Shown here: in pieces, positions 12,346 to 24,084 of the stretch
Numbering within the stretch: position 1 is the stretch's first letter
Layout: every line of letters starts with the position of its first letter
From: Symsagittifera roscoffensis
Taxonomy: Eukaryota > Xenacoelomorpha > Acoela > Convolutidae
DNA length: 64,000 nt
Assembly: GCF_963678635.1 (NCBI RefSeq)
Contig: NC_087062.1
Span: forward strand, 15,489,789-15,553,788
Direction of reading: 5' to 3'
The notes under the pieces: generated by a model
What the model saw: only the letters and a program-made list of their open reading frames with translations
What the model was told of the DNA's origin: nothing
The model's database searches: none
Made by a program: the position numbers and the translations under genes

Positions 12346-12576
12346 ACTTGTCTCCGGGAATTAAATACAAGTTCCAGTTGAAAGCTGAAGATTCGTTCAG
12401 TGGAATAACTGTGATGTCAGATTATGTCATTGTCTGCACTAACCCACCCGACCCGATCCAATTGGTATGCAGCTTGAATGCTGAAACAATGATGGCCGAG
12501 ATCAATTGGGAAATTCCTCAGGGGAATTACGGAGCCAATCTTGAATCTCAAATCAGCAAGGATGTCAATAATCAGC
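12346..12576 (+). CDS. FN3 exon: second half of one module and start of the next
   Basis: 231 nt, acceptor ATTTTCAG, donor AGC|GTAAAT, phase 1 to 1. LSPGIKYKFQLKAED is a textbook FN3 E-F region (conserved Leu, Tyr and alternating hydrophobics), followed by the PPDP linker and then a B-strand with a Trp (AEINWEIPQG) opening the next module. This is the strongest single piece of evidence that the gene is an FN3 protein. Confidence 0.85.
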
Positions 12577-12639
12577 GTAAATATTTTTTTATTGAAAATC
12601 GGTCTTTAACAGTGTCGATAAGTCGTGAAGACTGTTCTT

Positions 12640-12890
12640 ATTACACTAACCGGCTCAATTTACGCGATTTATGTCGCGAACGAAATTTATTGAAGAAATA
12701 AACATCGTGCAACCAAAAATCCTCAATTACGCACAAAGTTTAATGAGCGCACAGTCGCAACGTAAGTCACGCTAAGTCGGATCATGAAACGCGCAACGGA
12801 GAGTTATGGGTCTCGCAAAAAAACAACAGGAACTGTGCAAAGTCGTGCCATAAGTCGCTTAAAGTCGCATTTAAGTATGAACTTCACAAA
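12640..12890. repeat. Second patch of AAGTCGC/GTCGCG motifs
   Basis: Motifs AAGTCGTG, TGTCGCGAAC, CAGTCGCAACG, AAGTCACGC, AAGTCGCTTAAAGTCGC recur within the intron just after the exon ending at 12576. Similar to 2830-3190. Confidence 0.4.
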
Positions 12891-14044
12891 ACACCAAATA
12901 ATATATCAAAAATATATTTAAAAATCTCAATTTTTTTAAAACATTTTTGATTTAAAATTTTAAGCATCCATCAGTGATTTTTGAGAATAATAAGAGGAGT
13001 TGCTTACCGCAATCTGAAAGTTTTAACAGAATCTTATTGAAATTTAAGGGTTACCGCGGTAGGAATTAATGCAATTACTACAATTTTTTTATGAATCAAT
13101 TTTAAGTGGATATTTTAATGCAAACTTGAAGAAAACTCCAAGGAGTAGTTATGACAGATTTTAAAAACAAGTTTTTACCAAAAAAAATCACAAAAAATTG
13201 CGCCAATAGTTGTACCATGAAGACAGATATTGATACTTTTATGTAGAGCAGTTCAGATCACTTGCTCTCGGCCGATATAAAAATTAGTTTAATTTCTAAG
13301 TAAGTATTTTTTTTTCATAATGATTCTTGAATCTGGATATTTGGTTTAGTTTTTGTTTCAGCTTAAATAGAAACAAAGTAGATGGGGTCACACGATGTTT
13401 CAAATAAACTCTCACACACTAAGTTACATTTTCAGCCAATCTCCTTACGCTGAAAAGCTGAAAATATTAAAAGTACTCGAAACTTAATAACTAAGATTTG
13501 CACGAAAAGGGGGTTTAAGCCATCGAACGATGAAAAAACTTTAGGCATAAAAACATAAATACTTTTTTAAACTGTTATAACTAAAATGAATTAATTAAAC
13601 CAAGCGCAATTTCATACCCTGGTGAATAGTTCATTTTTGTTGTTTTTATTTAAAAAAAATGGATAACTTCATTTTCGTTTTTTAAAAAAAATGGAAAAAA
13701 TGATGGTTTAACAAACAAAAATTTTTCAGAAAAATCTAAATCTTAGATAACATAAAATTTACAGGCTGGTGATAGCCAATTTTGGTAATTCAAGACAAGT
13801 TTTGGAGCATCTGAACGATGGACCAGACCATAAAAAAAGTTAGAGCATTTCTACTTTGAGAAGAGATTTTTTCGTCTTGCACTTCTGGATGTGTTATTCT
13901 TGATTTGAGATAAAGAATAAGCAAACTTTTTCCGTCTGTTACCTACGCAATGGCGCACTTTGATCACAATAGAACATACTTCGGCTAAAGGTGCTCATGT
14001 TTTTTCGTGTTCAATAACAAACTGCAGATCTATATATGTACACC
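12891..14044. other. No gene recognised
   Basis: AT-rich intron sequence with homopolymer runs and no supported ORF. Confidence 0.5.
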
Positions 14045-14474
14045 CAGGGGCGGATTTAGGGGGCGGGGGCGGGGGCGGACGCTTTTTCCCTTCAGGGATT
14101 CGACACCCTGCCGACCCAAAGGGTCCCCCTTTTGGTACTTTTTAACAAATCTACTTTTGGCCAACCGACCCTAAAATTTTTCTAAAGGCGCCTTAGGCGC
14201 CAATATTTACTAATTTTGAGGGGGGAGCGCGCGCCGAAAAAACGCAATTTTTTGGTCAAAATTTTCCAAAAAAGGCCTAAAAACGCCTTTTTTGACTGTT
14301 TTTTTTTCAAAAATTTGCCTGCGGCGCAGACAATTTTGCCAAAATAGGGGCAAAACAGTGCTTTGCGAGAGCTCAAAAAAAATAATTTTAATCGACAAAA
14401 AAAAGGTCGTTAAAATTTTCGATTTCTTTTTGAAAATCCGCCCCCCCCTCGAGAAAATCCTAGATCCGCCCCTG
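14045..14474. mobile_element. hAT-like MITE with 8-bp target duplication
   Basis: Termini CAGGGGCGGATTTAGG and CCTAGATCCGCCCCTG are inverted repeats. The flanking 8-mers are TGTACACC (left) and TATACACC (right), 7 of 8 identical. 8-bp duplications and CAGGGG-type ends are hallmarks of hAT elements. About 430 bp, no transposase. It includes a self-complementary GGCGCCTTAGGCGCC. Confidence 0.8.
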
Positions 14475-14793
14475 TATACACCGCATAATGTTGAGAATTG
14501 CACGTATCGTTAGGTCAAAATGAATTTAATACATGAGTTATTCACAATTGAGCTTTGCATTTTTACACTGTTTCACAGGCAATGGTTGGTTAATTTTTTT
14601 GCGTTGTCTGACTGAATTTAACCAAAATCCAATAGTATTTACGCGAACACTTTTTCTTCTTAGGAAAACTTAAGAACAACACGTATATACAGTTTTGAGT
14701 CGAGGATTCTGCCAAAAACAGCCAGAAAAATAGTAAAAATTATTAACGACGAGCAAAGACGGCATTTTAACAACAATTTTGCATGCATCTATA

Positions 14794-14861
14794 TATGTAC
14801 GTATGTATGTATGTATGTATGTATGTATGTATGTATGTATGTATGTATGTATGTATGTATG

Positions 14862-14890
<29 letters not shown>
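14794..14890. repeat. (GTAT)n microsatellite
   Basis: About 24 uninterrupted GTAT tetranucleotides. Likely polymorphic in length. Confidence 0.95.
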
Positions 14891-14893
<3 letters not shown>

Positions 14894-15327
14894 AGCTATA
14901 AAAGCTACAAAAAATAACTCAACTAGATAAATTAAAAATGAAAATTAAACAAAACCATAGGTTTCCATTCTGGCTTGAAATATCTATCATCTTAGATTCC
15001 ACACTTGAGTTTAAATCCTTCACAAAAAAGAAGACAATAATAACCCAAAAAGGCTTCTAACTCCTAAAATACTCATTATCTGGGCTATCATTTGGTTTTT
15101 TCTTATTTCTTTTTCAAAAAAGCCTTCGAATTGAAGATAGCGGTGTGCTCTGAATATTAACAAAATATTATCAAAATTTTATCAACATGAATGAGACGAT
15201 ATTAAGCAGGTTATTTAAATAGAAAAACTAATGAAAAATTGAATCGTTTATAGGAGAGAAATTTGCCGGGACAAAAGTGTAGAAGAATTCTTCAACTAGA
15301 TTAATTCCGCATGAAACGTGAAAGTAA

Positions 15328-15767
15328 TTGTTCCGACTTTCTTTCATAAAGAAAGTACCGGAATAATTGGGCTCGGGTGGTTTTTTTCTTCAGACTAATT
15401 TCGACGTTTTAACTAGCCGTTTTTGACGTTATTTCTTATATATCATTCAAAACATTTTGTTGTCTTGAGCTTAATTTCAATTTTAAAAAATATTTCACCT
15501 GAGTTTTTTTTCATAACGTTATGGGGGTTTAAAGGTTTCCATTCTTGACACTTTGGAACAATTAACGGGTGATATATTTTGCGCTATTACGCGTAAGCGG
15601 AAATTTAATCCGTCTTAGATATCGTTCCAAATTGGTTGAAGGAAGTTTATCACTTTGTACTTTATATGGAGTGCTGGGGGATTGTTTTCACAAAAAACCT
15701 TAAATTAAAAAAAAATCATTTTGTTTTATTATATTTAAATTTTTCATCTTTGATACGAGCAGTCTTG
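15328..15767 (+). mobile_element. HEL-family element, copy 3
   Basis: Starts TTGTTCCGACTTTC with a variant 5' hairpin (CTTTCTTTCATAAAGAAAG), includes the GACAATTAACGGGTGATAT block, and ends TGATACGAGCAGTCTTG. The GGGC/GCCC part of the 3' hairpin is lost. Confidence 0.5.
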
Positions 15768-15784
15768 TTCTATTTTGTTCTATG

Positions 15785-16163
15785 CCCGTTTCCCTCTTCA
15801 AGGTTTCGACCCCCCGCCGACCCAAAGAGTCCCCCTTTGTACTATTATGAGATATCCAAAATTTTTCTAAAGGCGTCTACGGTGCCAATGTATACTAATT
15901 TTTTTGGGGGAGGGGGGGGGGGGGAGTGCGCGCCCGAAAAAACGCAGTTTTTTGGTCAAAATTATCCAAAGTGCCTAAAACGCCTTCTTTGGCCTGTTTT
16001 TTTTTCAAAATTTTGCCTGCGGCGCATAAAACTGGGCCAAAACAGGGTCTTTTTAATGCTTTGAGAGAGCTCTGAAAATCAATTTGGTCAACCTAAAAAA
16101 AGTCGAGCTAATTTTCGAAAATTTTTGAAAACCCCCCTCGAGAAAACTCTATATCCCTCCCTG
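15785..16163. mobile_element. hAT-like MITE copy lacking its 5' end
   Basis: Begins within the family at GTTTCGACCCCCCGCCGACCC, directly after HEL copy 3, and ends CTATATCCCTCCCTG. It contains a G-run and GAGTGCGCGCCC. ORFs across it are incidental. Confidence 0.55.
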
Positions 16164-16464
16164 CATAGGAGGTTTCTTTTTCTTTCCCCACCACCTGCAA
16201 AATTTAACAAGTAAAACATTTGTTCACATTGTTCTATTGTTAAGAGAAAACAAAACCGACTTATGGACTCATCACATCATGAAAAACATATTTGGTGTTC
16301 ATAATTGACCTTGTAAAACCACTCGTTAAAAATGATGCCCATGTGAGGTGGGGGACGGAGGTAAAAAGAGCCATGATAAGTATTTAACTTCCAATTCTCA
16401 TCCACTTCCGCCCCTTCTGAGACCGTCAAAACTTCAGGTCGGTTTGGTTTGATGTTTATTTTAG

Positions 16465-16702
16465 CAATCCACGTAGCCGGTGGAACTGCATACAGCTGGC
16501 CTGCGTCCCTGGACCCCAGTGCCAGTCACTCATTTTCAGCCCGGCTTTTCTTCACTTGCCCAACTGGTGATGCAGGTGCGAAATATAGTAACTGGGTGTC
16601 TGTATCAGTGGAGGCTGCTACGCCTGTCTTGTCCGTCGTACTTCTGAATCAATCGACCGTTTCAATCAATCTACAGCACTTTCAAAACTACAGAAACATC
16701 AG
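16465..16702 (+). CDS. FN3 exon (238 nt, phase 1 to 2)
   Basis: Acceptor TATTTTAG, donor CAG|GTTTGA. Joining to the exon ending at 12576 gives an in-frame Pro codon. It encodes the end of one FN3 module (HSFSARLFFTCPTGDAG) and the beginning of another after a VEAATPV linker. The next exon at 17927 completes a split Arg codon. Equal in length and phase to the exon at 29010-29247. A hAT-like MITE sits 21 bp downstream of the donor. Confidence 0.85.
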
Positions 16703-16723
16703 GTTTGAAACAATCACTAAACA

Positions 16724-17164
16724 CAGGGGCCGATTTAGGGGGGAGGGGGAGTGCTGGGGAAGGGGGGGGAGAGCGGACGCTTTCGCCCTCTTCTCAGGGA
16801 TTCGACCCCTGCCGACCCAAAGGGTCCCCCTTTGTACTATTTTGAGATATCCACCTTTTGCTATCTGACCTGGAAATTTTTCTAAAGGCGCCTTTGGCTC
16901 CAAACTATACTAACTTTGAGGGGGGAGCGCGCGCCGAAAAAAAAAACGCAAATTTAATATTAATACTCCAAAAAGTATTACAAAAAACCTCTTTCTTGGC
17001 TTGTTTTTTTTTCAAAATTTTGCCTGCGGCGTAGAAAGTTTGGCCAAAACAGGATCTTTTTACTGCCTTGGGAGAGCTCGGAAAATCAATTTGGGCGACC
17101 TAAAAAAATGGTCGACAAAATTTTTGAAATTTTTCGAAAATGCGCCATCCTAGATCCGACCCTG
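16724..17164. mobile_element. hAT-like MITE with perfect 8-bp target duplication
   Basis: Ends CAGGGGCCGATTTAGG and CCTAGATCCGACCCTG; both flanks carry the identical 8-mer ACTAAACA. It lies within the first 25 bp of an intron, close to but not disrupting the donor at 16703. Confidence 0.85.
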
Positions 17165-17926
17165 ACTAAACATATACCTCAGAAATTTGAAAATTGAGTA
17201 GTTTGATAAGTGAAAATGTGCATGTTAGACACCTGATTTATAAAATTGTTCGGCGGCTGTGGAAAAAAAACAGAAGTTGTAGCCAAACAAATCAAGCTCT
17301 GGCAGCTGGTGGTTGGACTAGAAATAGCTGAATACGGAAAATCAGGTGATATATGACAAGAGGTACAAGATTCAGATTAATTCTTGAATCATTTTTTGTT
17401 ACTTTGAACAGTAATTATAATCTATTTCAGAAGCCAAAAAGCGTGTAAAGTATGATTTTTTGAATAACAATTCTTCTGGCAGAGTAATATGTTATTACAA
17501 ATAAACCTTTATAGCATCAACTGTTTATGCTATTAAGATGGTTTTTTCAAAGCATAACTGCCTGATGAAAAGTCATCAAAAAAATCAAGTCATTTTACTT
17601 CTTTTGCCAAAAAACTTGGCTTTTAAATTAAGTTATACATATTGTTCAATGTAACAAAAAGTGATTCAAGTATTTATTTTGAATCTTGAACCACTTGTAA
17701 AATATCACCTGATTTTTCATATTGAAATGAAATGGCTATAATGAAATGCACTATAGTTCGTAATTTTGATACATACACTACATACAACTACTCAAACATT
17801 TCTCAAAATTACCACCTTTTGTAACATTCATTTTTGGGATATTTTCAAGCAGTTTACCTCTAAAAATCCATTCCTTCCCTTTAATTTATCTATCTTGTTT
17901 AAAGTATGAAATGATTGGTATTTCAG

Positions 17927-18087
17927 GCTGTTCATAGATGGTATTATGAGAGATCCTCAACCATCTGTTTTTCCTTTGAAAATTAGTGGCTTGGAAGCCA
18001 ACAGAATCTACGTTTTTGAAGCGCAGGCAACTCAGTTTTCACAAGACGTCCAGAGCAACTCTGTTTCGTTGCAGACTCCATATGTAG
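17927..18087 (+). CDS. FN3 exon (161 nt, phase 2 to 1)
   Basis: Acceptor GGTATTTCAG, donor GTAG|GTGAGC. It encodes 53 codons including ISGLEANRIYVFEAQATQ, a typical FN3 E-F-G region with conserved Leu and Tyr. It completes the module begun at 16465-16702, and its layout matches 30358-30515. Confidence 0.88.
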
Positions 18088-18311
18088 GTGAGCGAACTTA
18101 ATCATATTCAGAGAACTGAGTTGGAAAGTATTGGTAACCTTGATTTGCCAACAATTCGAACTAATTAATTTTTCTGGGCCTAAACAGGCATATGAACAGA
18201 GATTAAATCGAAGAACCACAAAATTTTACAAAAGTATACTAAGTTATGTTATTTACAAAAACCATTTCCTGGAGAATTAATCATAAATTAGATTAAAAAA
18301 GTCCTTTTTAG

Positions 18312-18479
18312 AGCAATTTGTGTGTCCTGCTCCGTCGCAGCCGGAAAGAGTCAGTTTCGAGCCAATTGGCAGCAATGGTATCAAACTCAATTGGCTGGCA
18401 GCACCAGTTCCCACTTACGAAGACAGAAGTCCTGATTCGGAAGTATTCTACGAAGTCAAGATCTCCGGAGGTCGAACAG
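18312..18479 (+). CDS. FN3 exon (168 nt, phase 1 to 1)
   Basis: Acceptor CTTTTTAG, donor ACAG|GTGAGG. It begins with a Pro-rich linker (CPAPSQPERV) and then an FN3 A-B-C region with the signature Trp in IKLNWLAAP and a Tyr in FYEVKISGG. The module continues at 29010 after an intron of about 10.5 kb swollen by the LINE and HEL copies. Confidence 0.87.
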
Positions 18480-19023
18480 GTGAGGAAAATTTGGTTTTCT
18501 ACTTCTCAATTTTTACTTTATTTTTAACGTTCAAAGCAGTTTTTTATCATAAAAGCAAATGTAATTGTATTATAGAGTCGTAGTTTCAAAAGGGTAAGTC
18601 ATGTGTGTCAAGGGGTTTGAGTTCTTGGTGGAGGGTCGTTCAACCTACCCCTACGTCGGCCCTGAATAGCTGTATAGAGGCGCTTCGACTCGAATGCTTT
18701 ATTCTAATAATGTTCATCAAATCGAAATACCTACATACATAAATACAGAATGGAATTGGGGGTGTAGCGAACGGTTATCACTGGACCACCTTTTGGTTCG
18801 ATTAACGTTTGATACTTTAAAAAATAAAACACAATTATTAATTGCTCTAAATTTGATATCAGCGCGAATGTTGTGATAAACTTAAACTTATAAACTTATT
18901 AAATAGATTCCTCTTCCCTCGTTCAAACTGTGTGTTTTCAGAAAAGTTTTAGCTAGGAACAAGAACACCTTATTCGAAACGAAAAATTCCCGTCCGTTCC
19001 TAGCCGTGGATGGATGAAAACCA

Positions 19024-19617
19024 ATGAGATTTCACATATTCAAGAAATCGTCGTCGCAACACTTGTTGATCGGAGACTCACAATTGAAAAATCTAACTTT
19101 CCCAAATTTCAATATCCTCAGCCTTCCTGGTGCAGGTATCGCGGATGTTCTAAACTTCTTGCCCCGCAAGAACGAATACGATATTATAGCTCTATTCATT
19201 GGTGCGAACGAATTGTTTACGAAAGACAAAAAAGACTCAACGAGAACACCCGAAGACGTTGCTGAAGAATTATCCCAACTTGGCCTACGGTTGACAGAAC
19301 GTTGCAATAAAATTTTCTTTATCGCTCTACCACCCAGACTCGGAAGACCAGCCCGAACGGAACGTGTAAACGATATTCTTCGCAAAAAGAAAGAACTCTG
19401 GCGATACCGCGGTATATCGAAAGGAATAACCACCAAAACTGTTCTATCTTCCGACGAAGTGCATTTAACAACAGCATCGCTTGCGAGTCTCCAAACGATT
19501 TTGAAAAAGAAAATCATCTACAAGAAGTTCTGTGTAAAAACTGATAGCGAGGGCTACTCGAATATATACCACTGCGGCAACAACACTTGTCGGTGTCATC
19601 ATTTTCACAGAGACTGA
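19024..19617 (+). CDS. LINE-encoded SGNH hydrolase ORF
   Basis: 198 codons, intact. SGNH family blocks are visible in order: block I GDS at residues 17-19, block II SLPGAG around 33-38, block III G-A-N-E at 60-63 (Asn present), and block V DEVH at 144-147, so the full Ser-Gly-Asn-His set is there. The C-terminus adds C-x4-C-x-C-H-x2-H (184-194), a possible zinc knuckle. SGNH domains in LINE ORF1 proteins are thought to act on esters; their role in transposition is unsettled. The first ATG lies at 19024; a shorter start is possible. Unlike its neighbours it has no stop lesion. A 161-codon minus-strand frame is its shadow. Confidence 0.75.
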   Translation: MRFHIFKKSSSQHLLIGDSQLKNLTFPNFNILSLPGAGIADVLNFLPRKNEYDIIALFIGANELFTKDKKDSTRTPEDVAEELSQLGLRLTERCNKIFFIALPPRLGRPARTERVNDILRKKKELWRYRGISKGITTKTVLSSDEVHLTTASLASLQTILKKKIIYKKFCVKTDSEGYSNIYHCGNNTCRCHHFHRD

Positions 19618-19925
19618 ATTTTCTATTGATACCCTTTAGGTATCGCCAGATTTGATGTCTTTGTGAATTCACATCTATAAAAAAAACCGTTTTCTCCCGC
19701 TAGTCATCAAGTACCCTTAAGGTCCCAAACAACTATTTTCATAACCCTAACACTGATACTTCAGTCCTCAATCGGCGCCCTTTAGGTACCACCCTGAGGA
19801 CTCGAGTACACTACCTAAACCTTCATCCCCCAAACACAGTTTCCACAGAGATAAGAGGACGTAAACATAAATAAAACTGAGAATGTCAAAGGACAAAAAA
19901 CCTTGCAAAAGCCTGTAATTGCTCT

Positions 19926-20712
19926 ATGCACCTTGAAGTTGTCTGCACTGGCCTGTCGACCGTTGCACTCAACGGAATACTGGAACTTGGTAACAACGCA
20001 CTACTGATATGCAATACCTGTTTGTCCAACGGAAAAAGAGATCAAGTAATCAGAAGCACAGCATCACATGACAAAAGTGAAAACATCAAAAAAATTGAAG
20101 AAGAAATTTCAAAACTAAGTAAAGTAGTAGCCGAAGTCTCGACAAAAATGGAAAATATTAAAGATCCCATCCAAAGCTTGCCAATAGCAGAACAGGGTAA
20201 AACCTGGTCACAAGTAGCGGCGCAAAACATAATCAAATCCCTGAGCAAAGGATTGAGAATAAGAGGGGTCCCCGAGATCAAGGAAAGAGATGGAAGAAAA
20301 AGACTTGACCATGACTATGATGAGGTAAATAAAATCATGAAATTCTTAAACCTCGAATGCAATATCACTGATCTCAAGCGTGTGGGAAAGTTCAGCGAAG
20401 AACGAGCAAACCACAGAACTATACTGGTACGAGTAACCTGTCCAAGAGAAATAGACTTGATACTATCATCAACACCGGCCCTCAAAAATTATGACAAAAA
20501 ATGTCTTCATAAGTAAGGAACTCTCAGTCGAAGAAATGAAACTGGAAAACGCAATCCTGAGAGAACGTAGAAATCTCATCAGCAGTGGTAAAAACCCCAA
20601 AAATCTTCGAATCAGAAACCTAGAACTGCATGAAAAAGTAGACGCCACCTGGACAAAAGTTACAATTAAACCGGAGGCAAACAGCACAATTCAGACTAGA
20701 ATTGACAACTGA
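19926..20712 (+). pseudogene. LINE ORF1 (coiled coil plus RRM-like), frameshifted
   Basis: Two overlapping frames (19926-20516 and 20491-20712) make up one ORF1. The start has paired cysteines (C-x2-C type, ICNTC), followed by a coiled coil of roughly residues 55-85 (IKKIEEEISKLSKVV). Then comes the strand-helix pattern LRIRGVPE ... RTILVRVTCP, typical of RRM/transposase-22-like nucleic-acid-binding ORF1 proteins. The frame breaks near 20500 in an A-rich run. In related LINEs this protein binds RNA and acts as a chaperone in the RNP. Confidence 0.65.
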
Positions 20713-20730
20713 CTAGAATCGCTGAATGTT

Positions 20731-23178
20731 ATGTCATTCAATACACGAAGTATACTGGATATAAATAGACGTATGAAACTTAGCAATATAATACTATCGA
20801 ACGATTTTGACATCATTTGCTTAAGCGAAACTTGGTTAACTGAAAATATCCCTGACAACGCGCTTTTTCTGCCTGCACACATAATAACTAGATGTGATAG
20901 ACCTACCAACTCAACAAAATCGAAACACGGGGGCGTGCTTATTGCTGTGAAGCAATCCCTAGCTTTCACAAAACTTGAAATACACACTACGGACTGCGTT
21001 GGACTCCTCCTTAACACTCCGACACCTCTCATCCTATGCTGTATCTACAGTGCCCCGAACGAAAGCAAATATAAGCTATCCACAGATGACTTCAACAAAC
21101 TATTGAATATGCTAACTGACTACTCAAATGAATTTCAATGCCCAAATATTTTATTGGTTGGTGACATCAACTTCGCTAATACGCATTGGCAAACCTTGCA
21201 ATCAACCCAAAAACACGAACAATTAGTACTGCAGACTTTTACGGATATGAACTTTCAACAGTTTATCGAACCCCCTCATGACCAATTAGATATTGTCCTT
21301 TGCAACAACCCCGACATTATTTTAAACACCACGATAGACAACCATATGAAAAAACACTTCTCACACCAAGAAAGAGAATTATCAGACCACAACCCTTTTC
21401 TAATCACGATATCATCTCTTACACACAATGACGAAAAAGCCACTCCCATACAACACGGATCCGACTTTCTGGACTTTGGTAACTTCTCATTAAACAACGT
21501 CGATTGGATTACTTTAAACAAATACATTTTGGAACACCCATTTTAACCGTACTGCTACTCTAACATTGACCACTTAATCAACTCATGGTACCTCTGGCTA
21601 TATATAGCACTAGAAAAACACATGAAAAAACAGACCAAACACCGTATGAACCTAGCACCTTGGATCACACCTGAAACCTCCAATATTATCAAAAGACTCA
21701 ACACAGCATCATAAAAAGTAGCCTTTAAAAATACTCATACTAATAACCGCAATCTTGAAAGACTTAAAAACCTTGTAGATCATTTATCCGAATTAGATCA
21801 GAAAAATTTCGAAGAATCAACTTTCAAGGGCAGAAATTTCTCAAAGCTCCAAAAATACTTTAAAAGCATACGAAAAAACTCAAGTACTCCAAAAACAATG
21901 TACTGGAATGAAAAAACCGAATCAACAGAGCACGGTAAAGCTAATCTTCTAAACAATTACTTCGTAAGCGTTTTTAACATTAAACAGAATGAAAACATTT
22001 TACCAATAGCTGAATTACCTGGCTCAATCAAATGCTTCAATTTCTCTGAAAATGAGATATACGACATCCTTAAAACATTAAACCTCCAAAAAGCAAGAGG
22101 ACCAGATAGACTCGGTAACACAGTCCTAAACAATTTAGCAGATAGCATAACTTCATCTCTAAAACTGATTTATAACACCATCACCAACAAAGCAACATTT
22201 CCAACGATCTGGAAACTTAGCCAAATCATCCCAACTTTTAAAAAGGGAAACAAGCAATCGGTCACAAACTACAGGCCCATCAGCCTGCTAACTGCAGTAT
22301 CCAAAGTCTTAGAGAAACTGATCTTCCTTAAAATCTCACCAAAGATCTTCTCGAAAATCCATGAAAGCTAATTTGGCTTCTGTCCTAAACGATCGACAAC
22401 TCTGCAAATGCTCCAATTCCTCGACAAAATCTATGATGACTTTGATAACCCTAATATCAAGTCTCTACAGGCAATATACTTAGACTTCGAAAAGGCTTTC
22501 GACAAAGTTCCTCACGACTTGTGCATAAATAAACTCAATAAATTTGGCATATCAGGAAACGCACTTAAACTTTTAGCAAACTACTTAACCAACAGAAAAC
22601 AGCAAGTACGAATAGGTGCGGCAGTTTCCAGCCATCTTGAAGTTAGTAGCGGCGTACCTCAAGGCTCACTGTTAGGGCCAGTATTCTTCTTGAAATTAAA
22701 AATTATTGAAGATGTCCAAAGAAAAGCTACACGTTGGATACTGTCATGTAACAACATCAACAATAAAGACAGACTGATTAGATTAAACCTGCTTCCACTG
22801 TCTCTCTACCACGAAATGCACGACATTCTCTTGCTTCATAAAATAATAAACGACCAATACAACTTCCATTGGAGACAATTTGTTCAGTTCAAAGAATCTA
22901 TAGCCCCAACAAGAAGATCAACGAAAAATAACTTAGCGCATAAAAAATATCATTACGAAAAATCGAAAAGCAATTTCTGGCGCAGAACACCTATACTAGC
23001 AAACAAAATTTTACAGACTCAGGAAGAAGAAGACCTGTTTGCGATGAAATACGAAAGACTCAAATCAAGCCTCAAAAACGTTTTCTGGATTTATTTCATC
23101 AGTAAATATGAGGAAAGTGTCCCATGCACATGGAGAATAAACTGCTGCAATAGCTGTATAAACTCAAAGAAACTATAA
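20731..23178 (+). pseudogene. LINE ORF2: APE endonuclease and truncated reverse transcriptase
   Basis: One frame throughout, broken by TAA at 21544, 21712 and 22369. Residues 1 to about 230 form an apurinic-type endonuclease: FNTRSI start, SETWL (catalytic Glu), VGDIN, and the terminal SDHNP (Asp-His). The RT part has KARGPD, KKGNK..NYRPIS, FGFCPKRST, LDFEKAFDKVPH and SSGVPQGS. Then the frame jumps directly from the GPV block to a C-terminal segment (KIIEDVQRKATRW), so the Y-x-D-D palm motif and thumb are deleted in frame. It cannot encode an active RT. Confidence 0.85.
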
Positions 23179-23293
23179 AACTCAGTTTAAAACTCCCAAC
23201 GCGGGGCATTTTAGCCCCATGGCTTTATGTCTAAATCCTTGTTTATTATGATTATTATTATTATTATTATTCGCGCTGATATCAAATTTAGAG

Positions 23294-23343
23294 TCAATCT
23301 AAAAATTATTGGTATACCGATAATTTTTAGATTGACTCTAACT
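23294..23343. repeat. Perfect small palindrome after LINE tail
   Basis: AGAGTCAATCTAAAAATTAT and its exact inverse flank GGTATACC. It sits directly beyond the (ATT)n tail. The adjoining CGCGCTGATATCAAATTTAGAG (from 23272) also occurs inverted at 18845-18868, on the other side of the LINE. Confidence 0.7.
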
Positions 23344-23557
23344 TTGATTCAAGCTCGAATGGTACCAATAACTGGAATTGACAAATTTCAGCTAAAAAAC
23401 GTCTTGTAATATGTTAAATATAGTTTTGCTTTTTGTCTAGCTTTTTTGCTCAATTACTTACGAAGTAATGTGGACCTTTGCTATGAATTACCCGACAAAC
23501 TGCAAGAGTGGGATGCCTAGAGAGTGCGTTAGCTTTTTACGTCATACATAACGGTTA

Positions 23558-24084
23558 TTGTTCCGACTTTCGATACGAAAGTAACGGAATATTTGTGCTC
23601 GGGGTGGGTTGTTTTTCTTCAGACAAATTTCGACTTTTTAACTTGCAATTTTTGATGGAATTTTTTTATCCCATTCAAAAGGTATTGTTGTCCTGAGCTT
23701 AAATTTGAAAATTTTTTCACCTGTGATCATTTTTCGTAAAATAATGAGGGTTTAAAGATTGCCATTTTGGCCAACTTGGGACAATTAACGCGCGATATAA
23801 TTCGAGCTATTAACGCGTAAGCGGAGATTTAATCCTTCTTATAAATCGTTCCAAATTGGTTGAACGAAGCTGATTTGCCATAATTGATTTGTTACAAGGA
23901 ACGAAATCTATCTTTTTGTATTTTAAATGGCGTGTGGGGAGAAGTTTTTTCAAAAAAAAATCAAATTTTAGAAAAAAAAATTTCATTTTATTTTATTAAA
24001 TATACTTTTTCAAAGTTATTACTGCTTCATAAACCTAAAAAAGCAGTCGAACATTCAGGGCTTGCCCTGATACGAGCAGTCTTG
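23558..24084 (+). mobile_element. HEL-family element, copy 4
   Basis: Full-length: 5' hairpin ACTTTCGATACGAAAGT, internal GACAATTAACGCGCGATAT block, 3' CAGGGCTTGCCCTG hairpin, and terminal GATACGAGCAGTCTTG. Confidence 0.55.

Larger units (their letters stand above)
18930..23280 (+). mobile_element. Decayed CR1-like LINE
   Basis: Order: SGNH-esterase ORF, coiled-coil/RRM-like ORF1, endonuclease-reverse transcriptase ORF2, a short 3' UTR with a GGGGC/GCCCC hairpin near 23205, and an (ATT)n tail at 23253-23271. An esterase near the 5' side is known from CR1-group ORF1 proteins, hence the tentative clade. The copy is dead: in-frame stops and an internal RT deletion. It is inserted in plus orientation in an FN3-gene intron. 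The exact 5' boundary is uncertain. Confidence 0.8.

Noticed and set aside
19032-19517. 161-codon minus-strand ORF
   Set aside because: Shadow of the LINE SGNH ORF, whose catalytic blocks are clear on the plus strand.
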